8,148 bases of DNA from positions 1-8,148 of the forward strand of contig JAFSWV010000118.1 of assembly GCA_017444325.1 (NCBI GenBank), given 5' to 3'. Origin of the DNA: a bacterium (GTDB lineage: Bacteria > Auribacterota > UBA3054). Below the pieces are notes generated by a model that worked only from the letters and a program-made list of their open reading frames with translations, was not told the origin of the DNA and ran no database searches. How positions within the stretch are numbered: position 1 is the first letter of the stretch; each line of letters opens with the position of its first letter. Positions 1 to 6,375 of the stretch are shown here, in pieces. The position numbers and the translations under genes are program-made.

Positions 1-28
1 AAGCGCGCCATTTTGCGCGCTTGTTTTT
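1..28 (+). terminator. Rho-independent terminator at left edge
   Basis: An 8-bp perfect stem (AAGCGCGC at 1-8 pairing with GCGCGCTT at 15-22) closes a 6-nt loop and is followed by G and a run of six T (24-29). This is the classical intrinsic-terminator form for transcription running rightwards. It most likely ends a gene left of the window and insulates the gene starting at 112. The upstream gene is not visible, so its identity is unknown. Confidence 0.8.
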
Positions 29-62
29 TGTCTGCTTTTGGGGCTAACATTTTATGCAGAAA

Positions 63-108
63 TATGATAAACTTTTCAACAGTTAAGTTTTAACCGACAC
101 GCGGGGAT
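63..108 (+). promoter_or_regulatory. Possible promoter and weak ribosome-binding site of the SUMF1-like gene
   Basis: TATGAT at 63-68 matches five of six bases of a -10 box, but no convincing -35 box lies 16-18 nt upstream. A GGGG at 103-106, 5 nt before the ATG at 112, is the only Shine-Dalgarno-like element. Because an intrinsic terminator lies at 1-28, a promoter should exist between about 30 and 100, but the exact assignment is weak. Confidence 0.25.
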
Positions 109-111
109 AAC

Positions 112-1665
112 ATGCGCATTAAAAATCTTTTTTTGATGGCCATGATTTTCTTTATGGCTGGAGCGACATTAGCCGACACTATTGTCACACAGGAAGTCGC
201 TACTGTCTCAAACTATGTTAAGGGAAAAACCACGCTTAAGCTGAGCGGAACATTGAGCGAGGCAGCCTTAAAAGCACTTGCCGAAGAGAAAAGCAGCGTC
301 TCAATCTGCAACAATCTCGGCAGTTACCTTACTGTTCCAACACTGTTTCCGGAAAGTAAGAAAGGCTACGGGACAAAGGCTGGTGGTCAGAAGATCTCCA
401 TCAAATCGAAAAAAGGAAAATTCAGTTGGACCGAAAAGGATGTTACTGCAAATTTCGCTTTTGTTGTAGGGACCGAAACCGTTAAGCCCGACAAAGCCAC
501 TTTGAAATCCTCCGGAACGATAGACACGAAAGATATCGATAATTTCAAGACACAAAAGGCAACGGTCTTGGACTTGCTGGCCTATGAAAAAAGCTCTGGA
601 AGCGTTGCCGCCTACACTTTCATTCCCGAGCCGAAAGGCAATAATTTTACGCACGCGAATAAAGGTGCAGATCTGCAAGTCAAGTTTTCCGCCAATTCCA
701 AGGGCAAGGCGACGGCGACATTCAAACTTCTCCCCAACGCAGCTTCTCCTGCGTTCACCGGAGAATCCCCTGTAAATCCTCCTCCGGCAGTAACAAACAG
801 ATTGTACATGGTCGTAGATCTTTCTGGTGGGACCAACGCAGCTAGCTTTGCGATAAGCTATCTCGATGATGTTCCGGAAGGCGGCTGGACGGAAGAATAC
901 AAGACCACAAAGATGGTGTTGAGCAAGATTGAGGCTGGCAAATTCACCATGGGCAGCCCCGCAGACGAACTGGGAAGATACGATGATGAAGTTCAGCACG
1001 AAGTGACTTTGACCAAGCCTTTCTTCGCGGGCGTGTTTGAAGTTACGCAGAAACAATATGAACTGATAATGGGAAACAATCCGGCGTATTATCTGGGAGA
1101 TGCACGTCCTGTGGAATGCGTTTCATACGATATGATCCGCGGAAGCGACAAGGGTTCCGGCTGGCCCGCAAACAGCGATGTTGACGAGACCTCTTTCCTG
1201 GGCGTTCTGCGCGCCAAGACCAATCAGGCTTTCGATCTGCCCACGGAAGCGCAGTGGGAGTTTGCCTGCAGAGCAGGCACGACCACAGCGCTTAACAGCG
1301 GCAAGAATTTGAGTGGTACGATTAGCTGTGCGAACTTGGCTGAGGTCGGCCGCTGTTATGGCAATATGAATGACGAAAAGGGCGGATATAATGAGCACAC
1401 TACCGTTGGTTCGTATCTTCCCAACGCCTGGGGTCTCTATGATATGCACGGAAACGTGTTGGAGTGGTGCTTGGACTGGTATCAATATAGTCTGGGCAGC
1501 GATCCGGCCACCGACCCGAAGGGCGATACTGAAGGTATTTACCGTGTGCTTCGGAGCGGGGGCTGGAACTTCAACGCCAGCGATTGCCGCTCCGCTGACC
1601 GTGGCGACGTCACTCCCGGCGACGTCTACAACTTTGGCGGGTTTCGTGTTTTCCTAGTTCAATAA
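112..1665 (+). CDS. Secreted SUMF1/FGE-sulfatase-domain protein (C-type-lectin-like fold)
   Basis: A 517-residue protein that is probably exported. Residues 1-21 form a signal peptide: basic MRIK, a hydrophobic core at about 6-18, and a cleavage site after TLA-21. There is no lipobox cysteine. Residues 39-119 and 128-208 are lysine/serine-rich and beta-like, and may be a degenerate duplication (KTTLKLSGTL at 39 against KATLKSSGTI at 128). A proline-rich linker lies near 220-226. Residues about 268-517 are a full SUMF1/FGE-sulfatase domain: FTMGSP (278-283), EVTQKQY, LPTEAQWEFACRAG (376-389), GLYDMHGNVLEW (441-452), and a closing GFRV (510-513). The cysteine pair of true formylglycine-generating enzymes is not intact: the first position is Phe487 and only Cys492 remains. 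I therefore infer a binding or structural role rather than sulfatase activation. The last 27 codons resemble a DGR variable region (see separate entry). The gene looks more A/T-rich, especially in its N-terminal half, than dnaE or uvrB. The fold assignment is firm; the ligand and role are unknown. Confidence 0.9.
   Translation: MRIKNLFLMAMIFFMAGATLADTIVTQEVATVSNYVKGKTTLKLSGTLSEAALKALAEEKSSVSICNNLGSYLTVPTLFPESKKGYGTKAGGQKISIKSKKGKFSWTEKDVTANFAFVVGTETVKPDKATLKSSGTIDTKDIDNFKTQKATVLDLLAYEKSSGSVAAYTFIPEPKGNNFTHANKGADLQVKFSANSKGKATATFKLLPNAASPAFTGESPVNPPPAVTNRLYMVVDLSGGTNAASFAISYLDDVPEGGWTEEYKTTKMVLSKIEAGKFTMGSPADELGRYDDEVQHEVTLTKPFFAGVFEVTQKQYELIMGNNPAYYLGDARPVECVSYDMIRGSDKGSGWPANSDVDETSFLGVLRAKTNQAFDLPTEAQWEFACRAGTTTALNSGKNLSGTISCANLAEVGRCYGNMNDEKGGYNEHTTVGSYLPNAWGLYDMHGNVLEWCLDWYQYSLGSDPATDPKGDTEGIYRVLRSGGWNFNASDCRSADRGDVTPGDVYNFGGFRVFLVQ
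1564..1644 (+). other. Candidate DGR-type variable region in the SUMF1-like gene
   Basis: Residues 485-511 (W to F of the closing GFR motif) alternate between residues conserved in the family and residues at the exposed, variable face of the fold. The variable codons (486-488, 490, 491, 496, 498-501, 503-509) all end in C or T and are reachable from AAC or AAT by changing adenines only. The constant codons between them (Ala489, Cys492, Arg493, Ser494, Ala495, Arg497, Pro502, Gly510, Phe511) contain no adenine. This is the layout expected of a variable region written by adenine-specific mutagenic retrohoming. SUMF1/C-lectin domains are known targets of such systems, for example TvpA of Treponema. 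No reverse transcriptase, avd gene or template repeat is visible here, so ordinary divergence of a large paralogous family remains possible. Confidence 0.35.
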
Positions 1666-1676
1666 AATCTGCGCGA

Positions 1677-2798
1677 TTATTCGTACATGTGCTCTACGGT
1701 GTTGGCGTAGTATTCGACGATCTCGGGTTTCACTACGTTTATCGTGTCGCCTTTCCTTTTCAGGATGCTGCGCAGTCTCCAGGGCATGGCGAGGTGCGGC
1801 TTGGCCAGTTTCCAGATGTAGCCCGGGTTGGCGTTCTGGTCGACGCCGGGGATCATCTTGTAGCCGTTCTTGTAGGCGATGTTCTTTTCCTTTTCCATAC
1901 GCTCGTAGAGCTCGGTGAGCGTCAGCGACGTGTCTTTGCCGAAGGCGTGGCAGACTAAGGAGACGGGAGTAAGAACGGTCTCTTTCAGCATGGCTTTCCT
2001 CACACGCTCGCCGAGTTCGTCGAGGTGGCGGAGGTCTTCTAAGGTCACGTAGATCGGTTCGCCGAAGGAGAAGAGCACTTTGCCCCTGGCCTGGAGAAGG
2101 GCGTGGAGCCTGAAGGAGCTGATGTCTTTGGCGCGATAGCGCTTCGACATGCCTTCCTTTTCCTTGATCTTCTGAAGCTGCGGGAAGACTTCGTCCTCGG
2201 TCACGCGCTCGTAGGTGATGCCCATGGGCAGGATAGCCATCTGGCCGTCCTCGTTGATGGCTCTTTTGGCCATGCCGAAGATGCCGTGGGCCAGCTTTCC
2301 GACTTTGCCGTTGTAGGAGCGCCCGGCCTCGGGGTATATGAGGACCGTTTCGGATTTTTTGAAGATCTCTTCGGTCAGATAATCGTAGAAAGTCTTAAGG
2401 TAGATGATGTTCTCTTTTTTCCTGAGATTCTCTTCCTTTATGCGCTCGCGGTCTAAGCAGATGCCTTTGACTTTCGGCAGCATCTTCTTGAAGTAGCCGT
2501 GGAAAAGGTTCTTCCCCGCGACGGTGCAGGGGTAGTAGCCGATGGCTTCCAATAGGACGCAGTCGATTAAGAGATAATCGAGGTGGCTCTTGTGAGTAGC
2601 GCTGATGATGACGGGGACGCTTCTCGGGATAGTCTTGAAATTCTCTATGCCGCGCAGCATGATGTGCCTGATGCCGGTCTTGGCAATGGCAAGGATGACC
2701 CGCCTGATGAAATAAGAGTACTTCTTATCGTAATGGTGGCGGATCTCGTCCCTGAATTTAGCCTCTAGCTCTTCTCTGGAAAGATTTGATGTATCCAC
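1677..2798 (-). CDS. PlsB-like glycerolipid acyltransferase (LPLAT/GPAT family)
   Basis: A 373-residue protein of the glycerol-3-phosphate/lysophospholipid acyltransferase superfamily, expected to transfer an acyl chain to a glycerol phosphate at the inner membrane face in phospholipid synthesis. The four family blocks are present in order. Block I is the catalytic HX4D motif, HKSHLD (His69, Asp74). Block II is AGKNLF (94-99), followed by GICLDRER. Block III is YPEAGRSYNGK (155-165). Block IV is ILPMGITYE. The C-terminus, with TPVSLV and a final EYYANTVEHMYE, resembles the end of PlsB. The protein is less than half the length of E. coli PlsB (about 800 residues) and lacks its long N-terminal region. 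Whether the acceptor is glycerol-3-phosphate or lysophosphatidate cannot be decided from sequence alone. The start is GTG (2798-2796): an in-frame stop lies two codons upstream and the next Met is residue 47, too late to keep the N-terminal helix. No Shine-Dalgarno sequence is visible. Transcription is divergent from dnaE and convergent with the SUMF1-like gene. Confidence 0.88.
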   Translation of the reverse strand: MDTSNLSREELEAKFRDEIRHHYDKKYSYFIRRVILAIAKTGIRHIMLRGIENFKTIPRSVPVIISATHKSHLDYLLIDCVLLEAIGYYPCTVAGKNLFHGYFKKMLPKVKGICLDRERIKEENLRKKENIIYLKTFYDYLTEEIFKKSETVLIYPEAGRSYNGKVGKLAHGIFGMAKRAINEDGQMAILPMGITYERVTEDEVFPQLQKIKEKEGMSKRYRAKDISSFRLHALLQARGKVLFSFGEPIYVTLEDLRHLDELGERVRKAMLKETVLTPVSLVCHAFGKDTSLTLTELYERMEKEKNIAYKNGYKMIPGVDQNANPGYIWKLAKPHLAMPWRLRSILKRKGDTINVVKPEIVEYYANTVEHMYE

Positions 2799-2820
2799 TT
2801 TTTAATTATTTATGTTGATT

Positions 2821-2836
2821 ATTCTATATTCTACCA
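2821..2836 (-). promoter_or_regulatory. Possible extended -10 promoter of the acyltransferase gene
   Basis: On the minus strand, TGGTAGAAT (2836-2828) fits an extended -10 element (TG, one base, then a five-of-six match to TATAAT). A second TAGAAT lies at 2826-2821. No good -35 is seen, as is usual for extended -10 promoters. Start at about 2821 would give a leader of roughly 20-25 nt before the GTG codon. The assignment is tentative because the region is A/T-rich. Confidence 0.3.
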
Positions 2837-2841
2837 AAATG

Positions 2842-2860
2842 CCCCTCATGATTGTAGGGG
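2842..2860. repeat. Inverted repeat in the divergent promoter region
   Basis: CCCCT (2842-2846) pairs with AGGGG (2856-2860). The adjacent CA and TG can extend the stem to 7 bp with one bulged base and a TGAT loop. No T-run follows on the plus strand and only four T occur on the minus strand side, so it is not a good terminator. It lies between the two divergent promoters and could be a protein-binding site. Confidence 0.35.
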
Positions 2861-2864
2861 AAGA

Positions 2865-2885
2865 AACTTCATTCAGGTGAAAGTT
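2865..2885. repeat. Imperfect inverted repeat overlapping the dnaE -35 box; possible operator
   Basis: AACTT-CA (2865-2871) and TG-A-AAGTT (2878-2885) are complementary apart from a single unpaired A, with TTCAGG between them. The right arm covers the proposed -35 hexamer (2877-2882) of the dnaE promoter, a position where a bound repressor would block RNA polymerase. It does not match the LexA boxes I know (GAAC-N4-GTTC or CTGT-N8-ACAG). Confidence 0.25.
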
Positions 2886-2905
2886 GGAGCGATTTAAGGT
2901 ATAAT
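2877..2905 (+). promoter_or_regulatory. Sigma-70-type promoter of dnaE-yacG-uvrB
   Basis: A perfect -10 box TATAAT lies at 2900-2905. It is preceded by a 17-nt spacer and GTGAAA (2877-2882), which matches four of six bases of TTGACA. The expected start, about 7 nt past the -10 box, is near 2912, leaving a leader of only about 7 nt before the ATG at 2919 and no room for a Shine-Dalgarno sequence. Given the overlaps downstream, this promoter probably serves all three genes. Confidence 0.6.
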
Positions 2906-2918
2906 ATAAATATAAGTT

Positions 2919-5900
2919 ATGTCTTTTGTACATTTACATACCAGATCGGAATTTTCGCTTTTGGGCAGCGCCTTGCGTATCAAGGATATGATAAAGGCCG
3001 CCTCTGAATCTAAAATGCCGGCTTTGGCGCTGACTGATCACATGAACATGTCGGGCGCCGTCAGGTTCTATGATGCCTGCATGGAAAACGGCATTCTGCC
3101 GATCCTCGGCATCGAGGCGGAAATAGAGCCTTTTTGCGAAAAAGCATCCGGGAGCGATGAACTGAATGAACCTGAGAGGAAAAGTTTCACCTCCGTCATC
3201 CTGGCCAAGAACAATTCAGGCTACGCTGCGCTTTGCGCCATTCTGAGCGACGCTTATGAGAAGTCGGGAGAAGGCGGCAAACCGGTCATAAGCAAAACGC
3301 AGCTTAAAGACCTTGGCGGTGATCTTATTTTCCTGACAGGCGGAAAAGACGGGGAAGTTTACAGCTTGCTCTCAAAGAACTCCGTTTTGGAAGCGACGGA
3401 AGTGCTGGGTGAATATGTGAAGCTCTTCGGAAAGGGCAACGTTTACCTTGAGCTGCAGTACCACGGGCAGGAAGAAGAGATAGCTATCCTGAAGAGTCAA
3501 ACCGATCTCGCTAAGACTTTGGGCATTCCTGTCGTCGCGACGAACGAATGCAAGTATTTGAGAAAGGAAGACGCCGGGATCCTGGGGCTCCTAGAAGCGA
3601 TAGATCAGGGCAAGACGGTCGACGATCCCAGGGAACTTACGCCCCAAAACAACCAGTATTATTTCCGCTCCCCGGAGGAAATGCGCCGGATCTTCCAGAA
3701 TCACCCGGAAGCCTGCGACAACGCGCTCGCCATAGCTGACGTCTGCCATGTGGAGCTCAATCCCGAAAGAAGAACGGAACTGCCGAAATTTCCTTTGGAA
3801 AGCGGAGAGTCGTCCGACGAAGTCCTTGAAAAGCAGGCGCACGCCGGCCTTGTGAAACGCTATCCTTTCATTTTGGACGGCAGCGATGAGGAAAGGACCG
3901 CCAAAGTAAAAGGCCGGTTCGAATATGAACTTGACATCATCAAGAGACTGGGCTTCTCGGATTATTTCCTGATCGTTTCCGACTACGTGCGCTTTGCCAA
4001 ATCGAATGGCATTCCTGTCGGGCCTGGCAGAGGCTCGGCGGTCGGCAGCGTTGTTTCCTACACTTTAGGGATCACGGAGATCGATCCTTTGGAATACGAC
4101 CTCTACTTTGAGCGCTTTTTGAATCCCAGCCGGCGCAAGATGCCGGATATCGACATGGACTTCTGCGAAAGGAGAAGGGGAGAAGTCATCGACTACATCA
4201 GGTCCCGCTTCGGGGCCGACCGCGTGGCCCAGGTCGCGACGTTTTCCACGCTTCGTGCCAGGGCGGCCCTGCAGGACTGTGCGCGCGTTCTGAAGACGCC
4301 TGCCGGTACGGTCGAGAAGCTCGGCGTCGTTCTGGACCGCTTCGCCAAGGACAGCGGCTTGAAGTTCGGGCTAATCAGGGAAGCGAGGATGAAGTGCGAG
4401 GAAGTGAAGCGCATGCTGAGGGAGGGCGACAGCGGACTTTTGACTTTGCTGTACGCGGCCGAGAAGATCGAGGATCTTCCCAGGAACGTTTCCCTGCACG
4501 CCGCCGCGGTCGTGATCGCTCCGGAGCCTTTGAAGAAGAGGATCCCGCTTTTCGGAGGCATTGGCGACACCAGGACGCAGTGCGACATGTACGCCGTGGA
4601 GCGCATGGGTCTTCTGAAGATGGACGTGCTGGGCCTAAGGACGCTGACTATAATGGAGGACATGAGAGTTCTCTGCGAAGAGTCGGGGGAAAAGATCGTC
4701 TGGAGCGACATTCCGCTTGACGACGCGCCTGCTTTGGAACTGATAGGACGGGGAGATACGATCGGCATTTTCCAGCTTGAGAGCGAAGGCATGAAGCGCG
4801 TTTTGAGAAGGCTGAAGCCCAGGTCTTTCAAGGATATTATCGCGGTCCTGGCGCTCTACCGCCCGGGCCCCATGCAGTACATCGATTCCTTCATTGCGCG
4901 CCACAACGGGGAGGAGGAAGTTGCCTACACGCATCCGAAACTGGCGAAAGTTTTAAAAGAGACTTACGGCATCATGCTCTACCAGGAGCAGGTCATGCAG
5001 GCGCTGCATTTGATCCTGGGCTACACGATGAGCAACGCCGACATTTTCAGGCAGATCATGTCGAAGAAGAAGGTCGCCCAGATGGAGAAGGAGCGGGAGA
5101 AATTCATGCAGGCGGCCAGGATCAAGAAGATAGACGAAGCGGTGGCGGAGAGACTCTACGGCGACATCGCCAGTTTCGCTGGCTACGGCTTCAACAAATC
5201 GCACGCCGCCGCTTACGCTCTCATTGCCTACAGGATGGCTTACATGAAAGCCCATTATCCTGCGCACTTCTGCGCCGCGCTTCTGAACGCGCACTTGGGA
5301 GACCATGAGTTCACCGCAAGGACCATAAGGGAGATGGGCTCCATGGGCTTTAAATTCGCGCCTCCCGACGTCAATGTTTCCTCCGTTTACAACAGCGCCG
5401 TGAAAAACGAAGCGGGCGAATGGACGATGTCCATAGGTCTTGTCGGCGTAAGGAACGTCGGCGAAAAGCTGGCGGAGGCTATAGTAAAGGAAAGGGAGCA
5501 GGGAAAGTACACTTCGCTTGACAATTTCTGCCTGCGCATAGAAAGGCGCCTGCTGCAGCCTGCGGCCGTTGAGAACATGATCAAAGCCGGCTGCTTCGAT
5601 TTCACCAACATGTCCCGCTCCGAACTGACGCTTCTGGCGAACGATCTCCTTTCCAACTGGGAATCCAAGAACGAAAGCTCGCTGCAGCGATCCTTCTTCT
5701 CGGTCAAGCCGGAGAAGAGCAGGGAAGCCGAATGGACTTCCGAAGAGAAACTACGCTATGAGAAGGAAGTTCTGGGCGTTTACGTTTCCGACCATCCCTT
5801 GAACGCCTGGGGCGGTCTTTTCCGGGGAAAAGTCACGCTAAGTTCCGACCAGCTGAAGGAAACGGCCGAGAAGGAACCTGGGAAGATCGTCGTTATGGGC

Positions 5901-6167
5901 GGCATCGTAAACGGCGTAAGAAAGCGTTTCAACCGCAAAGGCGGGATCTACCTTGTCCTTGGCATGGAGGATCTCGGCGGTCAGTTTGAAGTCATGGTCT
6001 GGGACACCCTGGCGGAGGAGATGCTGAAGAAAGCGAAAGCGAACGAAGTCTGGTTCCTCAAGGGATGCGTAAAAGCCGCGAGGGACTTGAGGCCGCCCTC
6101 TGTCTGGGCCTCGGCGTTCAAGCGTTTCGCGCCCGACGGAACTTTATTGGATCAAAGCAATGCCTGA
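2919..6167 (+). CDS. dnaE: DNA polymerase III subunit alpha
   Basis: The replicative C-family DNA polymerase, 1082 residues. The domains are in the usual order. The PHP domain covers about 1-290, with HLH at 5-7, LTDH (38-41) and GIEAE. The polymerase core follows, with GPGRGSA (368-374), catalytic PDIDMD (Asp410 and Asp412), the third catalytic aspartate in KMDVLGL (Asp569), RPGPM (648-652) and GFNKSHAAAYAL (from 757). The helix-hairpin-helix region lies around 843-905. A clamp-binding-like QRSFF (923-927) is followed by EKEVLGVYVSDHPL. An OB fold runs from about 989 to 1072. The start is fixed by an in-frame stop at 2913-2915 and by the HLH motif at residue 5. By manual alignment several PHP metal ligands are replaced (Gly16, Thr91, Gly142, Glu210, Lys212), so the domain is probably not an active nuclease and proofreading would need a separate epsilon subunit. 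The protein ends about ten residues past the OB fold and lacks the tau-binding C-terminal domain of E. coli DnaE (1160 residues). The stop overlaps yacG by 8 nt. Confidence 0.97.
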   Translation: MSFVHLHTRSEFSLLGSALRIKDMIKAASESKMPALALTDHMNMSGAVRFYDACMENGILPILGIEAEIEPFCEKASGSDELNEPERKSFTSVILAKNNSGYAALCAILSDAYEKSGEGGKPVISKTQLKDLGGDLIFLTGGKDGEVYSLLSKNSVLEATEVLGEYVKLFGKGNVYLELQYHGQEEEIAILKSQTDLAKTLGIPVVATNECKYLRKEDAGILGLLEAIDQGKTVDDPRELTPQNNQYYFRSPEEMRRIFQNHPEACDNALAIADVCHVELNPERRTELPKFPLESGESSDEVLEKQAHAGLVKRYPFILDGSDEERTAKVKGRFEYELDIIKRLGFSDYFLIVSDYVRFAKSNGIPVGPGRGSAVGSVVSYTLGITEIDPLEYDLYFERFLNPSRRKMPDIDMDFCERRRGEVIDYIRSRFGADRVAQVATFSTLRARAALQDCARVLKTPAGTVEKLGVVLDRFAKDSGLKFGLIREARMKCEEVKRMLREGDSGLLTLLYAAEKIEDLPRNVSLHAAAVVIAPEPLKKRIPLFGGIGDTRTQCDMYAVERMGLLKMDVLGLRTLTIMEDMRVLCEESGEKIVWSDIPLDDAPALELIGRGDTIGIFQLESEGMKRVLRRLKPRSFKDIIAVLALYRPGPMQYIDSFIARHNGEEEVAYTHPKLAKVLKETYGIMLYQEQVMQALHLILGYTMSNADIFRQIMSKKKVAQMEKEREKFMQAARIKKIDEAVAERLYGDIASFAGYGFNKSHAAAYALIAYRMAYMKAHYPAHFCAALLNAHLGDHEFTARTIREMGSMGFKFAPPDVNVSSVYNSAVKNEAGEWTMSIGLVGVRNVGEKLAEAIVKEREQGKYTSLDNFCLRIERRLLQPAAVENMIKAGCFDFTNMSRSELTLLANDLLSNWESKNESSLQRSFFSVKPEKSREAEWTSEEKLRYEKEVLGVYVSDHPLNAWGGLFRGKVTLSSDQLKETAEKEPGKIVVMGGIVNGVRKRFNRKGGIYLVLGMEDLGGQFEVMVWDTLAEEMLKKAKANEVWFLKGCVKAARDLRPPSVWASAFKRFAPDGTLLDQSNA

Positions 6168-6375
6168 AACAAAGAAATACAAGTGCGCTCTTTGCAAAAA
6201 AGAGTACGTGAGGTCTTCTGTCAAAGCGGAAGATTATTTTCCTTTCTGTTCCGAACGCTGCCGTCTTATGGATCTGGGCAGCTGGCTGAAAGAAGAGTAC
6301 GTTACCAGCCGCCCTCTGAAAGAAGAGGAGCTAACAGAGCTGGCGAACGCGGAGAGTGAAGAGAAAGGGGAATGA
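6160..6375 (+). CDS. yacG: YacG-family zinc-finger protein (DNA gyrase inhibitor)
   Basis: A 71-residue protein of the YacG (DUF329) family. In E. coli, YacG binds the GyrB subunit and inhibits gyrase. Four zinc-binding cysteines are present: Cys9, Cys12, Cys30 and Cys34. They are followed by the family signature: PFCSERCRLMDLGSWLKEEY (28-47) closely matches PFCSKRCQLIDLGEW of E. coli. The spacing between the two cysteine pairs is 17 residues, against 15 in E. coli. The tail (about 50-71) is acidic and probably disordered, as in E. coli. The start overlaps the dnaE stop by 8 nt and the stop overlaps the uvrB start (ATGA), so expression is probably by translational coupling. Family membership is clear; gyrase inhibition is inferred from E. 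coli only. Confidence 0.93.
   Translation: MPETKKYKCALCKKEYVRSSVKAEDYFPFCSERCRLMDLGSWLKEEYVTSRPLKEEELTELANAESEEKGE

Noticed and set aside
82..94. GTTAA-GTT-TTAAC palindrome upstream of the SUMF1-like gene
   Set aside because: A 5-bp A/T-rich repeat in an A/T-rich leader is expected by chance.
301..1056. Long open frame on the minus strand (251 codons) opposite the SUMF1-like gene
   Set aside because: It lies wholly antisense to a gene with clear domains, its translation shows no recognisable motif, and it has no separate promoter or ribosome-binding site.
1603..1626. Direct repeat GGCGACGTC at 1603-1611 and 1618-1626
   Set aside because: It encodes the GDV residues that occur twice in the variable segment; too short to be a separate element and possible by chance.
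112..1665. Functional formylglycine-generating enzyme
   Set aside because: The catalytic cysteine pair is not intact and no sulfatase gene is in the window.
1666..1678. AATC-TGCGC-GATT hairpin in the convergent gap, as a terminator or DGR cruciform
   Set aside because: Only a 4-bp A/T-rich stem and no T-run; too weak for either role.
4193..4831. Minus-strand open frame of 212 codons inside dnaE
   Set aside because: Antisense to the conserved polymerase core; its Ser/Arg-rich translation is typical of a shadow frame of a G/C-rich gene.
2919..6167. Reading dnaE as the error-prone DnaE2/ImuC
   Set aside because: The N-terminus has HLH and LTDH rather than the DnaE2-type motifs I recall, an internal clamp-like motif is present, and no imuA/imuB neighbours are seen. 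The short C-terminus keeps the question partly open.
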